From positions 1,550,001 through 1,614,000 of the forward strand of contig OY294047.1 in assembly GCA_958510825.1 (NCBI GenBank): a DNA stretch of 64,000 nucleotides, read 5' to 3'. The DNA comes from Brachypterus glaber. Lineage: Eukaryota; Arthropoda; Insecta; Coleoptera; Kateretidae. The notes beneath the pieces are model-generated. The model had not been told where the DNA came from, did not search any database, and saw only the letters and a program-made list of their open reading frames with translations. The position numbers and the translations under genes were made by a program. Position 1 is the first letter of the stretch. Each line of letters begins with the position of its first letter. Shown piece after piece: positions 48,405 to 58,607 of the stretch.

Positions 48405-49641
48405 TGCCCGTAATGGGACTTTTTAATTTAACGAAACTAGCGGTCATTGTTTGAAAAAAACAACCAACAACGTTATAAAACTTTATAACTTTGCAAAAAA
48501 ACACAACATAACCTCAAAAACGCCCGAAGTTCAAAAAATTCAACTTCAGCGTCGACCGTTGGCGGTAGAAAAGTTGGGTTGAAGAGATAGGGGAATAGAA
48601 CCAATCAGATTACTCAACGAGCTAACGCTGCGTCAATCGCCGAACTGTAAAAGCCGCTTATCGAAGTGGCTATTTTGACGTCGTTTTTTAATTTTTGGAG
48701 GGGCGTAGCCCCCCCCCTCCAATTAAACGAGGAGAATACAAATCCGACGAAATATATACCTTAAAATCTTTAAAAACCTTAAACTCGGTCAAAAAACACT
48801 GGACGTGGAAATAGCTTCGTGGACGTCGGACGTTCAAATATCCGCTTCCTTCATCCTTCATCCTATACATAATTAGGCATAGGTCTGTGTATACCTATAC
48901 ATAATTATGCATAATTATACCTAATTTTAGATAAAATTAGACATATTTTTGCATAATTATGCATAATCATACAAAAACTTTTTTTCTCTGGGTTTTTCTT
49001 TTGAACCTGTTCGTTTTACTTTCATATAAAACATGGTGTACTTCACTCAAAAGATATTTTTCACGCTCATGTAAACATTTAACACAAAAAAACTATACTT
49101 TCCTGTCTAGTTACGTTATATAGTATTTTTCGCTTAAAAGCATAAATGCGATTCGAACGCAAAATACCAGAAGAAAAATGCGAATAAAATATTATACTGT
49201 CCAGCGATGAATTTGCTTTTCAGGATTTTATACTTGTTTACTTCTTCAGTTTACTTGTTTTGTACTTTTTTCCTTGCATTCTGCTAATTTTGATGCTGTT
49301 TTTTTTTAGTCTCCAGTATTTCAGTCTGAGACCAATAGGAATAAAAAATAAACTGAAAAATGGTTCGCGAAATGGTTTTAAAAATTTGATTATTTTAATT
49401 TTATTCTCGTATTAGTATTCTCGATAACACAGCCACACAAAAAAAAGATCATGTTTTTTTCGTTGACCATTGTTTTCCTATGTATACATATTTTGAGGAT
49501 GAGGTGCTATTTTAAATTACACAGGAATACAATGGTCTGAAAAATTCCTGATTATATATATGATGGTTAGACGTGTATACCTTGGTTTTGATATAGTAAT
49601 AAAACTGCGTATTTTTAGGTATAAAATTTTTATAATAAAAA

Positions 49642-49687
49642 GTGGCCGAGCGCTTTCGATATGTTATATCATCATCAGGGCTATGCC
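49642..49687 (-). ncRNA. Degenerate hammerhead-like motif
   Basis: The minus strand reads GCC, CTGATGA, one extra T, stem GATAT/ATATC with loop AAC, GAAA, then GCGCTC and GGC. Stem I (GCC/GGC) and stem III (AGC/GCT, no loop) are very short, as in dimer-dependent minimal hammerheads. The extra base between core and stem II is against activity. It may mark a decayed retroelement. Confidence 0.35.
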
Positions 49688-50206
49688 TTGTCAAATAGAA
49701 GGGATCCTTGTATTATAAGTATTAAACATAGCGGAGTAATTGATAAAAAATATAGATTATAAACATAAAAAAAAAGATCAAGAATAAAAATACAAATTAA
49801 AAAGTATAAACAAATTTTGTGACAGAACGAAATAACTTATGTGTCAATATAAGGCGCCTTATATTGATCTGAATAATACGTATTTGTTTTTAGCAATAAT
49901 TTCTCTGTATGTGCGTGTTTAGGATCACTTAAAAAAATTAAGACAACTTTTAAACATTTATAAATGCAGGCCTGTGTTATAACACTAACCTTGTGACCCG
50001 TAAGCCGCCAATAGCGAAACGCTTTAGTCTATAATTTCCAAGTAACTTGCCCTATATAATGAAATTAAAATTATATAATACATATTATTATACATACTAA
50101 TAACAAAAAAATATTTAAAAAAATTACATTTTTTTGACTCGTCCCTAATTTTATGCTGGCCAGTCACCCTACAAACTACCCACAAATTCCACAATTTCTC
50201 CTTATA

Positions 50207-50419
50207 CAGGGTTATTTAAAAATAACCGAGAATTTTAAGGGGTGATTCTATAATAAAAAACACAAAAAAGTTCCTATAAAGGTTGGTACTACTTTTTAGA
50301 TGTACCCTTAGGAGGGCCCCTCAGGGCTCATTTCCGGACCAACATTTAGAGGAAATTTTTTCATATTTTTTTAATGTAGAACCTCATAAAAATCTCTAAC
50401 TTATTTCTGAATAACCTTG
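50207..50419 (+). mobile_element. Repeat H-type MITE with both ends
   Basis: A 213-bp unit starts CAGGGTTATTTAAAAATAAC and ends TTATTTCTGAATAACCTTG. TA flanks it (50205-50206 and 50420-50421). The interior has AAAAAAGTTCCTATAAAGG and AGGGCTCATTTCCGGACCAA, shared with the other H copies. It supports classing repeat H as TA-targeting MITEs. Confidence 0.75.
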
Positions 50420-50572
50420 TATAAATCCTTGTGGCAAATAAAACAATCTTCTGCTTTTAGTTTTCATATTTTTGATCTGGAAGTAATGGCCAGTGGACAC
50501 AAAAGATAAAACTAATTTCCCATATTAAACTTAGATTCTTAGATCTCATAAAAAATCTGCCCTGCTAAGACA

Positions 50573-50700
50573 AGTTGTCCTATCTGCAAAGATTCACTTT
50601 TTGAGATAAGCACACCATTGTATTGCTTTACTTTAGCCCCATGTGCCTACTAAAAAGAAATGTCCTATAAATAACCTAAAAATTAGCCTGATTTTTTTAC
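50573..50700 (-). repeat. Half copy of the 1306-1779 MITE
   Basis: Begins CTGCCCTGCTAAGACAAGTT and follows the inverted right half of 1306-1779 through GATAAGCACACCATTGTATT and AAGAAATGTCCTAT. The second TIR is not found. Confidence 0.8.
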
Positions 50701-50946
50701 AAAAAAAAAATCTATTTATTTTTTGCATTACGAAAAAAGAAACTTTTTTGAAAAAGATAAAAAAAGAAAAAAATTTATTTTTTTTTTAATTTTTTTTTAT
50801 TTTTCTATTTTTTTTATTGCTTTCTCATTTTAAAATTTTTCAAAATTTCGGGAAAGCCTCGTATTCGTGCAAAAATTTTCAATTTTTTTTTTGGGTTTTA
50901 CGTCATAAATGTATATAAATAAAATCTATAATTTATTTGAGGCGTA

Positions 50947-51394
50947 TATATATTTATAGTATTATTAATTTGAGCCATTTCGCCTCAATGACTATTTATA
51001 TCGTAAAAATCTAAAACAGAAAATAAAATTACAATGTTCTTATCAGGCGCACCTATTTCTAGATGAGCTGGTAAGGTATTGCGTTTAAAATAATACTTAT
51101 CTGTTATATCTTCTTTACCTAAAAAATATTATTAGTCAATACCTTACCAAAGTTTAAAAATTTTGCCTAAATAGAGAATTTTCAATAAAATTCTTGATAA
51201 ATCGTTAAAATAAATAAAAAAGAACGAAAAACTGAATAAAAGTTAACTTCTAACGTTTCGGGATCTAATCTGATCCCGTTTTCAAAGAAAATTATTAGTT
51301 TTGAAAGAATTTGTGCAATATTTGGCTTTATCAATCAAAATATAAATAGTCATTGAGGCGAAATGGCTCAAATTAATAATACTATATGTATATA
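50947..51394. mobile_element. Inverted-repeat remnant with hammerhead-like motif in the loop
   Basis: Arms of about 52 bp pair ATTAATTTGAGCCATTTCGC and CTCAATGACTATTTATA with 51341-51394. In the loop, minus strand 51248-51289 shows TTCT, TTGAAAAC, stem GGGATC/GATCCC, GAAA, CGTT, AGAA. The core is altered from CTGANGA. The arrangement recalls the other hammerhead-like loci. Confidence 0.45.
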
Positions 51395-51414
51395 AATAAA
51401 TTTCGAGCAAAAAA

Positions 51415-52040
51415 AAATTGTCGCTCGATCGGTCGGTCTGTCCGGAAAATCTTGAAAACAGGATAACTTAAGAACGCTTTAAGCTAGAGACTTGAAATTC
51501 GTCATACAGGTATGTTACCAAAAGTTCTCGCTCGGGATTGTTTTTGATGAAAATTGGGGTGCGGCAAGGGGGCAAATGGGGAAAAATAAAAAATTTTATC
51601 ATACAAAAATTTTAAAATTGCTATATATAGGGTTTTTAAGGTTGCTGAAATTGAATCTGATAATATAATAATTTTTTTTAATTCCACCCCCACGGGGGTG
51701 AGGGGGTAAATATTTTAAAATCTTTTCAATATTTTCCTCAAAATTAGTTAATTGGTTTGTGGGGTTGACGAAACTGAATCTGTAAATAAAAATCTAACTC
51801 CAACCCCTGTGGTGCGGGGGGTAGTTCTCGTGAAAATTGGTATATTGGGGTTTTTGAGGTTTTTGAAAGTGAATCTGATAAGAAAAAAAAATACTCCACC
51901 CTGAGGGGTGGGAGTGGTTTTTTTGAAAATTTATATATTGGACTTTTTGAGATCTCTAAAACTGAGGGGCAGCTGATAGTTTTCTTGAAAATTGGTATTT
52001 TGGACTTTTGGACTGAAAGTGAATCTGATAATAAAAAAAC
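51415..52040 (+). repeat. Repeat G followed by degenerate ~120-bp tandem units
   Basis: GTCTGTCCGGAAAATCTTG and AACTTAAGAACGCTTTAAGC lead into four or so units sharing GAAAATTGGTATATTGGGGT, TTTTGAGG and GTGAATCTGATAA with a C/G-rich centre. The inverted relative is at 10020-10475. The minus-strand frames here are repeat by-products. Confidence 0.65.
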
Positions 52041-52372
52041 CATTTAGCTACGAGGAGTATAATACTTCTTTGCAGGCCATACTGTATTTTATGAGTATTG
52101 TATTAAAACCGGTGTTGAAATATAATAAAATGTACTGCTTTATTAAATTTTTATCGTACACAATAACAATAAAGCCGAAATGGCTCTGAACGGTATAGGT
52201 ATAATTAAAATTATCCTAAAACAAGAATTTTATATTTTGGGGTTGTGTCAAAGGGGAAATTTCACTTTTTATTGTAAACTCATAACTGCGAAAAACAATA
52301 AAATTTTAATTGAAAATTAATAAAATAGCAGAAGGTTATTGAATCATAATAAACTTATTATTATAGGCTGTT

Positions 52373-53105
52373 CGTTATTACCAGTATTCGGCGTAAACTC
52401 AGTTATGACTCATCAACGTTGGAAATAAACACAGAAACATAGGCTTACGGAATAATTTTGCCGAATTATGAGGGAAATTTTTATAAATCGAAACATTTCA
52501 CGACTAATTTGTTACCCACAACAATATTAAATATACATATTAACTATACATATGTATATATATCAGTGTTTTTCAAAGAAAAAACCGACATTCGATTTTT
52601 ATCTTTTAAGAATACTAAAGTTTTTAATTTTAATTTATCAATAATTTTTTTCCCACCTTACTCGTTTAAATGGAATCATTAAAAAAATCAAGATAAAAAG
52701 AAATAAAAATGTAAATATTTAAAACCTCGCCTCAACGCTAGAGTCGACACGGCGCCTATGCGAGTACTGGAAATTCGCCGACTACTGCTTATTATCAGTA
52801 TTCGGCGTAAACTCAGTTATGACTCATCAACGTTGGAAAAATATACATATTAACCATACATACGTATATACGTATATACGTATATACGTATATATATATA
52901 TCGGTGTTTTTCAAAGAAAAAACGATATTCGATTTTTATCTTTTAAGAATACGAAAGTTTTTAATTTTTATTTGTCGATAACTTTTTTTCCCACCTTACT
53001 CGTTTAAATAGAATCATTAAAAAATCAAGATAAAAAGTAATAAAACGCTAGAGTCGACGCGGCGCCTATGCGAGTACTGGAAATTCGCCGGCTACTGCTT
53101 ATTAT
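52373..53105 (+). repeat. Local tandem duplication (~413-bp offset)
   Basis: CAGTATTCGGCGTAAACTCA starts both units (52381 and about 52797); both continue into a GTTTTTCAAAGAAAAAAC segment, CCCACCTTACTCGTTTAAAT, and end CGCCTATGCGAGTACTGGAA. The second unit is shorter in the middle and contains a (CGTATATA)n run at 52863-52902. A third relative is at 54138-54459 next to the gap. Confidence 0.8.
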
Positions 53106-53106
53106 A

Positions 53107-53228
53107 GGTTTGTTTTGGGTCTCAAAAATGGCAGTTCTGAACTGATTTGGAACCGGCCGGGTTGCAACTGACAACTGCGCCCGTTCCGAACCAGTTCAGA
53201 ACTGCGGTTTTTGAGAACCAAACAAACC
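53107..53228. mobile_element. 122-bp foldback MITE with 5-bp flanking repeat
   Basis: GGTTTGTTTTGGGTCTCAAA and GGCAGTTCTGAACTG pair with the complement at 53185-53228. The GC content is high for this window. TTATA precedes (53102-53106) and follows (53229-53233), a likely target duplication. Confidence 0.82.
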
Positions 53229-53229
53229 T

Positions 53230-54137
53230 TATATGTATTGATTCCAGAAACGTATTCACGACAGCGCCTTGAGTGGTACTCTACACTGCTTGTGGATCTA
53301 AATCTAATTAAATCTAAGATTTGAGTTAGTTTAGATTTTTTTTAGTTTTTGATTTTATGTTTTACAAATAGTTAACTTTACTTTTTTACACATGCTATTT
53401 ATGTTATGCAGTTTTATTTCATAAAGTACCCTTTGTTAATTGTTAATTATTATCCGGTATACAGGGAATTCCCGCGAATACATCTTTCCAGTTTTTATTT
53501 TTTTATGGGTACTTCTATGAAAGTCGGGTAACTTTTCAGATGAATTTGAGTCACATAGTTTTTATTTTTAATTATGTTCTTTCATGACATTTTTAATGGC
53601 GCCACATTCCCTCTTTCCATATTATACGATCAATAGTTTTCAAAATTCTAAAATTGTCATAAAAATGTTCAGATAAAGTTATATAGGACGTTGTCTACGT
53701 CAATGGTTTTATTTCTTCTTGTTTTTACTAAAAATGCATTTAATTTCCCCAAAGATTTGCTTATTAAATTTCATCATTTCTAAAATACTGCGCCTGTTGA
53801 ATTTACTCGGGAATTCAAAATTTGCTTCGATGTATAACGATAAGGACAGAGTATTTTTAACTCTAATTCAATTTACCCTTAGGACACCGTTCTCCTCAAT
53901 TCATTTGAGTTTAAAACAAGCCGTGAAGATATGTAATGCGTCTAAAAATGAGTTTTTATTTAATATCTCTGAAATCTTGTGAACCACAGGACTAAACCTA
54001 TCATGCTTTAACTATTTTTGTGTGCCGAATCTTTTCTGCTTTTTTTTATCGCTGCTGACCGCCCTAACACTGGATTTTGAGCATTGGATTATAACTGTAG
54101 AACTCTAAAGCTTAGGAATAGGTAAAAAGTTAATGAT
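53230..54137. other. No recognised gene; conserved short motif at 53913
   Basis: The plus-strand frame 53719-53982 has no recognised domain, and its end overlaps the interspersed motif AACAAGCCGTGAAGATATGT (53915-53934). I do not call it a gene. Confidence 0.4.
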
Positions 54138-54459
54138 TAAACTCAGTTATGACTCATCAACGTTGAAAATAAACACAGAAAAAAAGTCCAAACGAAATAA
54201 TTTTGCCGAATTATGAGGGAAATTTTTATAAAGGTCTCTAAATCGAAACATTTGACGACTAATTTGTTACACCCAACAATATTGACTATACCTAGAGTCG
54301 ACGCCACGCCTATGCGAGTACTGGAAATTCGAGTACTGATAATCAGTCATTGGCGAATTTCCAGTGCTCGCATAGGCGCCGCGGCGTGTCGATTCTAGCG
54401 TTGACGCGAGGTTTTAAATATTTACGTTTTTATTTCTCTTATCTTGATCTTTTTTTAAT
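54138..54459. repeat. Third copy of the 52.4-kb repeat, with palindrome, running into the gap
   Basis: AAACTCAGTTATGACTCATC and GCCGAATTATGAGGGAAATT repeat 52395-52500. Then an inverted repeat (54293-54331 against 54354-54400; CCTATGCGAGTACTGGAAAT) turns the sequence round, so that 54400-54459 is the reverse complement of about 52678-52745. The gap therefore starts inside an inverted copy. Confidence 0.8.
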
Positions 54460-54659
54460 NNNNNNNNNNNNNNNNNNNNNNNNNNNNNNNNNNNNNNNNN
54501 NNNNNNNNNNNNNNNNNNNNNNNNNNNNNNNNNNNNNNNNNNNNNNNNNNNNNNNNNNNNNNNNNNNNNNNNNNNNNNNNNNNNNNNNNNNNNNNNNNNN
54601 NNNNNNNNNNNNNNNNNNNNNNNNNNNNNNNNNNNNNNNNNNNNNNNNNNNNNNNNNNN
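54460..54659. other. Assembly gap (200 N)
   Basis: Exactly 200 undetermined bases, likely a fixed-size placeholder. It follows a palindrome, a usual cause of assembly failure. True length is unknown. Confidence 0.98.
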
Positions 54660-55333
54660 TGTTTGTTTTGTCGAGAAAAACGAATCAATAGTGAGAATAC
54701 AGTTAAATTTATTGCGAAACAAAAATTTTATATTGTTACGCGTTACACAGGAGGGGGGGTGTTGGTAAATGTGACAGTTTGTTACACAGGGGGGAGGGGG
54801 GTCAATTTTTTTGAAAAATTGCTTTACGTAATATATGGACAGCCCCAAAGAAGAACATCACCAATATTCTCTTTAAGGTTACAAAAATGTACATTTAGCT
54901 TTTTGACATTTTTTTATTGTTACAACAACGTTTGGTTGTACTATCTTTAGATTTCAGTGTAGTCATTAAATTTAAAAGTAGTTACAATACTTTTACAGCC
55001 GTTTGCATCCGACATTTTTAAGAAGAGCTTAGAGCTACGAAAAGAATAACAACGTCAATTTATTCTATCCTTAAGACTAAGCGTGCTTTTATTTGTGGAG
55101 AAAGAGGGTGGTTTATACTACAGTAGGGTGTCCAGAGTTTTGAATTTTTTTTTAGTTTTAACGGTTGTTCATTAGGGTGAGTAGATTACACCCTATTTTT
55201 TCAGAATTTTAAAACAGCCGATTTTATATTATTAAAAAAATCAAATATCGTCCTAGACAAAAAATTATTGGATATAAATTTCTTTCATGAAAAAATAACT
55301 TTTTTTTATATGTCCTTCCGTCTGTCCGATATC
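54660..55333. other. No recognised gene; G-rich patch and repeat G edge
   Basis: Two near-identical phrases, GTTACACAGGAGGGGGGGTG and GTTACACAGGGGGGAGGGGG, lie 30 bp apart at 54742 and 54781. TATGTCCTTCCGTCTGTCCG at 55309 is the start of repeat G, the target of the next element. Confidence 0.5.
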
Positions 55334-55380
55334 ACGATTTTTAGTTTATTATTCCATCAATCTATTTTCTAATCATCGTA

Positions 55381-55447
55381 CAGAGTGATATTGGTAGACT
55401 GACAGTTTCGGGCTGGTGGCCCTCTTCAGTACCAAGAGTCAACTCTG
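55381..55447 (-). ncRNA. Type-I hammerhead ribozyme, left arm
   Basis: Same fold on the minus strand: stem I TTGGTA/TACCAA, core CTGAAGA, stem II GGGC/GCCC with loop CACCA (one base different from the right arm), GAAA, and stem III ACT/AGT, including the extended stem I. The change falls in a loop and all pairings are preserved. The predicted cut lies between plus-strand positions 55396 and 55397. Confidence 0.76.
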
Positions 55448-55963
55448 CACGCTGATTAAGAAAATGTTTTTAGACTTTACTCGCAAAAGGAATATAGCCA
55501 TTAGATTGATGTAGACTTGTGCGCCATCTATTTCTAGATGTAGACAACTACTCATACCTCTCCTAATCTGGAGACTTTGAATGGTAGCAAGTTGAAGACT
55601 TGTGTGTCTCAAGCACATAGTACCACTAACGGGTGGTTAGACGTAAAATTAGTAAGGACAGAAATTTTTAATTTTAAACGATGATTAGAAAATAGATTGA
55701 TGGAATAATAAATTAATATTTTTATAATTTTGTTTAAAATTAAAAATTTCTGTCCTTACTAATTTTACGTCTAACCACCCGTTAGTGGTACTATGTGCTT
55801 GAGACACACAAGTCTTCAACTTGCTACCATTCAAAGTCTCCAGATTAGGAGAGGTATGAGTAGTTGTCTACATCTAGAAATAGATGGCGCACAAGTCTAC
55901 ATCAATCTAATGGCTATATTCCTTTTGCGAGTAAAGTCTAAAAACATTTTCTTAATCAGCGTG

Positions 55964-56030
55964 CAGAGTTGACTCTTGGTACTGAAGAGGGCCAGCAGCC
56001 CGAAACTGTCAGTCTACCAATATCACTCTG
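55964..56030 (+). ncRNA. Type-I hammerhead ribozyme, right arm
   Basis: All parts of the fold are visible. Stem I: TTGGTA (55976-55981) with TACCAA (56015-56020), extended past an internal loop CTC/TA by TGA/TCA and, across a bulged T, CAGAG/CTCTG. Core CTGAAGA (55982-55988) fits CTGANGA. Stem II: GGGC/GCCC with loop CAGCA. GAAA at 56002-56005. Stem III: ACT/AGT with loop GTC. The predicted self-cleavage is after C at 56014 (AGTC, then TACC). The internal loop in stem I opposite loop II is where tertiary contacts form in natural hammerheads. Short stem III suggests it may work best as a dimer. Confidence 0.78.
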
Positions 56031-56629
56031 TACGATGATTATAAAATAGATTGATGGAATAATAAATTAATATTTTTATAATTTTGTTTAAAATTAAAAA
56101 TTTCTGTCCTTACGATTTTTAGGTCACGATAATTCAAGAAAAAATAATCCGATCGACATGAAGTTTTTACGAAAAATCAGGAAAGATTTTTATTATTTTC
56201 GAAAGTATTTTTTTTATTTTATTAGTTTTGTTAAAAAGATCTTATTTAAAAAATAAATTATTTTTTTTCTCAAAAAGCAAATAAAAAAAAATTAAAAATG
56301 TTTTTTTTTAAGTTTTTTTTTTCAAGTATTTGGGAAAATGCAATATACCATTTACTGTGAATAATATATAATGGAATGGGTGGCATTACATATCTTCACG
56401 GCTCGTTTTTGTTATATGGTCAGCCAGCTTTGTCACTGTCCATAAAATACGTAAAAAAATATAGTCTAGTTAAGAGTAAGACTTCATGTTTTTTGCGGCC
56501 CTGTGTTGTTGGGTAAACTAACCTTAAAAAAATATAAATCCACCATTATCAGTTTTTAATTAACTGCATAGTATATACAGTACAATAATCACCCGATTAA
56601 CTTTTCAGTTATAAGTTTTTTAAAGAAAG

Positions 56630-57159
56630 GCTCGGACTTTTTCGTTTGGACGATTTTTATTTTTAATTTTGCAAATTTTGGCGTAAAACAATTGACAAAA
56701 TTTTCAACCACTTGCACCCTCCCATCAAATAGCAACCTACCCCTTGTGACACATCGTTGAAAAGGTTATTAATTAAGCTTTCTAATGGTGTATGATAAAG
56801 CCTTATTTGACAAAGGGCTTATAAAAAAATGGGTGGCTATTTTGGAAAAATTGGATTGGGTGGGTGCACTGGGTGAAACTTGTGATAACATTAGGTGTAA
56901 ATCAAAATTTAGAAAATTAAAAATAAAAATCGACCTGTCTGAGCTTTTTTATAAACTTCCCAGTTAAAAGTTAAAGAAAAAAAATCTCAGACCGTTAGAA
57001 AGCTTATTAAATAACCTTTTCAACGATGTATCACAAGGGATTGGTTGCTGTTTGAAAAAAAAAAAGTTGTGATGGGAGGGAGCAAGGGGGTGAACATTTT
57101 GATAACTTTGTTTACACCAAAATTAGCAAAATAAAAATAAAAATCGACCTGTCCGAGCG
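56630..57159. mobile_element. Foldback element, ~165-bp arms
   Basis: GCTCGGACTTTTTCGTTTGG-side text (56630 on) pairs with AAATCGACCTGTCCGAGC ending at 57159; inner landmarks are CTTGTGACACATCGTTGAAA/TTTCAACGATGTATCACAAG and AGCTTTCTAA/TTAGAAAGCT. The loop, about 200 bases, includes a short open frame (56785-56967) without recognised domain. Confidence 0.75.
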
Positions 57160-57615
57160 TTTTTTTTTAAGACGTATATACGGAGGTACTGCTAGAATAA
57201 TTTCCAGTGAATTTTAACGTTTGTATTGTTTGCTTTTAGTAACTGTTTTTTAATTAAAAAAGTTAATTGGCAAACTTTAACCGTAATTCCAAAAAACACT
57301 ATATTTACTTTTAATTATTTAGAGATTTTCTAGGAAAAAACAACTTATATTTTTTCTTTGTAATTTAATAAGAGTTTTAGGATTTACGTATTTTGTCTTA
57401 CACTTTTTTTCTGCAACATAAACCTTAAATAGTAGTTTTTTTTTTAATTAGCCCTTTATTTCATGTCCGTCCTTAAAAATTAAAGTACGTGACTTTGGAA
57501 CTATAGTGTTTTCAACAAAAATTAAAGTACTTTTGTATAGGATCATAACTTCCTATCCGTTTGTAACTGAATATTTAGTTTTAGTTTTACAAAGGCGTAT
57601 TTTTTAAAATTTGTT

Positions 57616-58607
57616 AAAAATAATATTACCAATCAATTTAGAATGGCGTAAAGTAATTATATACCAAGGTAGAGAAGACTTTTTTATAGCCGAGCGTAAT
57701 CCAGAACTTCGTAGCAGCGAGGGATTTAAGAGTGCGAGGAAAAATAATATTACCAATCAATTTAGAATGGCGTAAAGTAATTATATACCAAGGTAGAGAA
57801 GACTTTTTTATAGCCGAGCGTAATCCAGAACTTCGTAGCAGCGAGGGATTTAAGAGTGCGAGGAAAAATAATATTACCAATCAATTTAGAATGGCGTAAA
57901 GTAATTATATACCAAGGTAGAGAAGACTTTTTTATAGCCGAGCGTAATCCAGAACTTCGTAGCAGCGAGGGATTTAAGAGTGCGAGGAAAAATAATATTA
58001 CCAATCAATTTAGAATGGCGTAAAGTAATTATATACCAAGGTAGAGAAGACTTTTTTATAGCCGAGCGTAATCCAGAACTTCGTAGCAGCGAGGGATTTA
58101 AGAGTGCGAGGAAAAATAATATTACCAATCAATTTAGAATGGCGTAAAGTAATTATATACCAAGGTAGAGAAGACTTTTTTATAGCCGAGCGTAATCCAG
58201 AACTTCGTAGCAGCGAGGGATTTAAGAGTGCGAGGAAAAATAATATTACCAATCAATTTAGAATGGCGTAAAGTAATTATATACCAAGGTAGAGAAGACT
58301 TTTTTATAGCCGAGCGTAATCCAGAACTTCGTAGCAGCGAGGGATTTAAGAGTGCGAGGAAAAATAATATTACCAATCAATTTAGAATGGCGTAAAGTAA
58401 TTATATACCAAGGTAGAGAAGACTTTTTTATAGCCGAGCGTAATCCAGAACTTCGTAGCAGCGAGGGATTTAAGAGTGCGAGGAAAAATAATATTACCAA
58501 TCAATTTAGAATGGCGTAAAGTAATTATATACCAAGGTAGAGAAGACTTTTTTATAGCCGAGCGTAATCCAGAACTTCGTAGCAGCGAGGGATTTAAGAG
58601 TGCGAGG
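57616..58607. repeat. Tandem array: eight 124-bp monomers
   Basis: 992 bases, exactly 8 x 124. As far as I can compare by eye the monomers are identical (AAAAATAATATTACCAATCA, GGTAGAGAAGACTTTTTTAT, GAGCGTAATCCAGAACTTCG). Each monomer includes the left end and body of repeat S, and the array is followed at 58608 by a right end (CTATAATAGTCTTCTCTACC) as in 32700. So a repeat S element has had an internal part amplified. Overlapping 80-residue minus-strand frames recur every 124 bp only because of the repetition; they are not genes. Confidence 0.95.

Larger units (their letters stand above)
55345..56111. mobile_element. Hammerhead-ribozyme retroelement with inverted arms and 11-bp TSD
   Basis: A 767-bp insertion into repeat G, flanked by the perfect 11-bp duplication ACGATTTTTAG (55334-55344 and 56112-56122). 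Arms 55345-55679 and 55732-56066 are almost exact reverse complements (335 bp each) around a 52-base loop. The text from the loop start (55680, GATGATTAGAAAATAGATTG) is repeated from 56034 to the right end, giving a 354-bp direct-repeat period. Each arm holds a complete type-I hammerhead. Long, variable TSD, hammerheads, direct repeats and an inverted partial copy are features reported for Penelope-like elements and retrozymes. No protein is encoded, so the copy is non-autonomous. Family assignment is inference. Confidence 0.85.

Noticed and set aside
51744..52043. 99-residue minus-strand frame with repeated SDSLS-like text
   Set aside because: It is a translation of the degenerate ~120-bp tandem units; the repetition comes from the DNA repeat.
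54350..54848. Frames crossing the N block
   Set aside because: They read through undetermined bases and have no meaning as proteins.
57638..58500. Six identical 80-residue minus-strand open frames
   Set aside because: They recur every 124 bp because the DNA is a tandem repeat. Since 124 is not a multiple of three, each frame crosses monomers in different phases. No domain is seen.
57616..58607. CRISPR-like array
   Set aside because: Monomers are contiguous with no unique spacers, and the surroundings are eukaryotic transposons.
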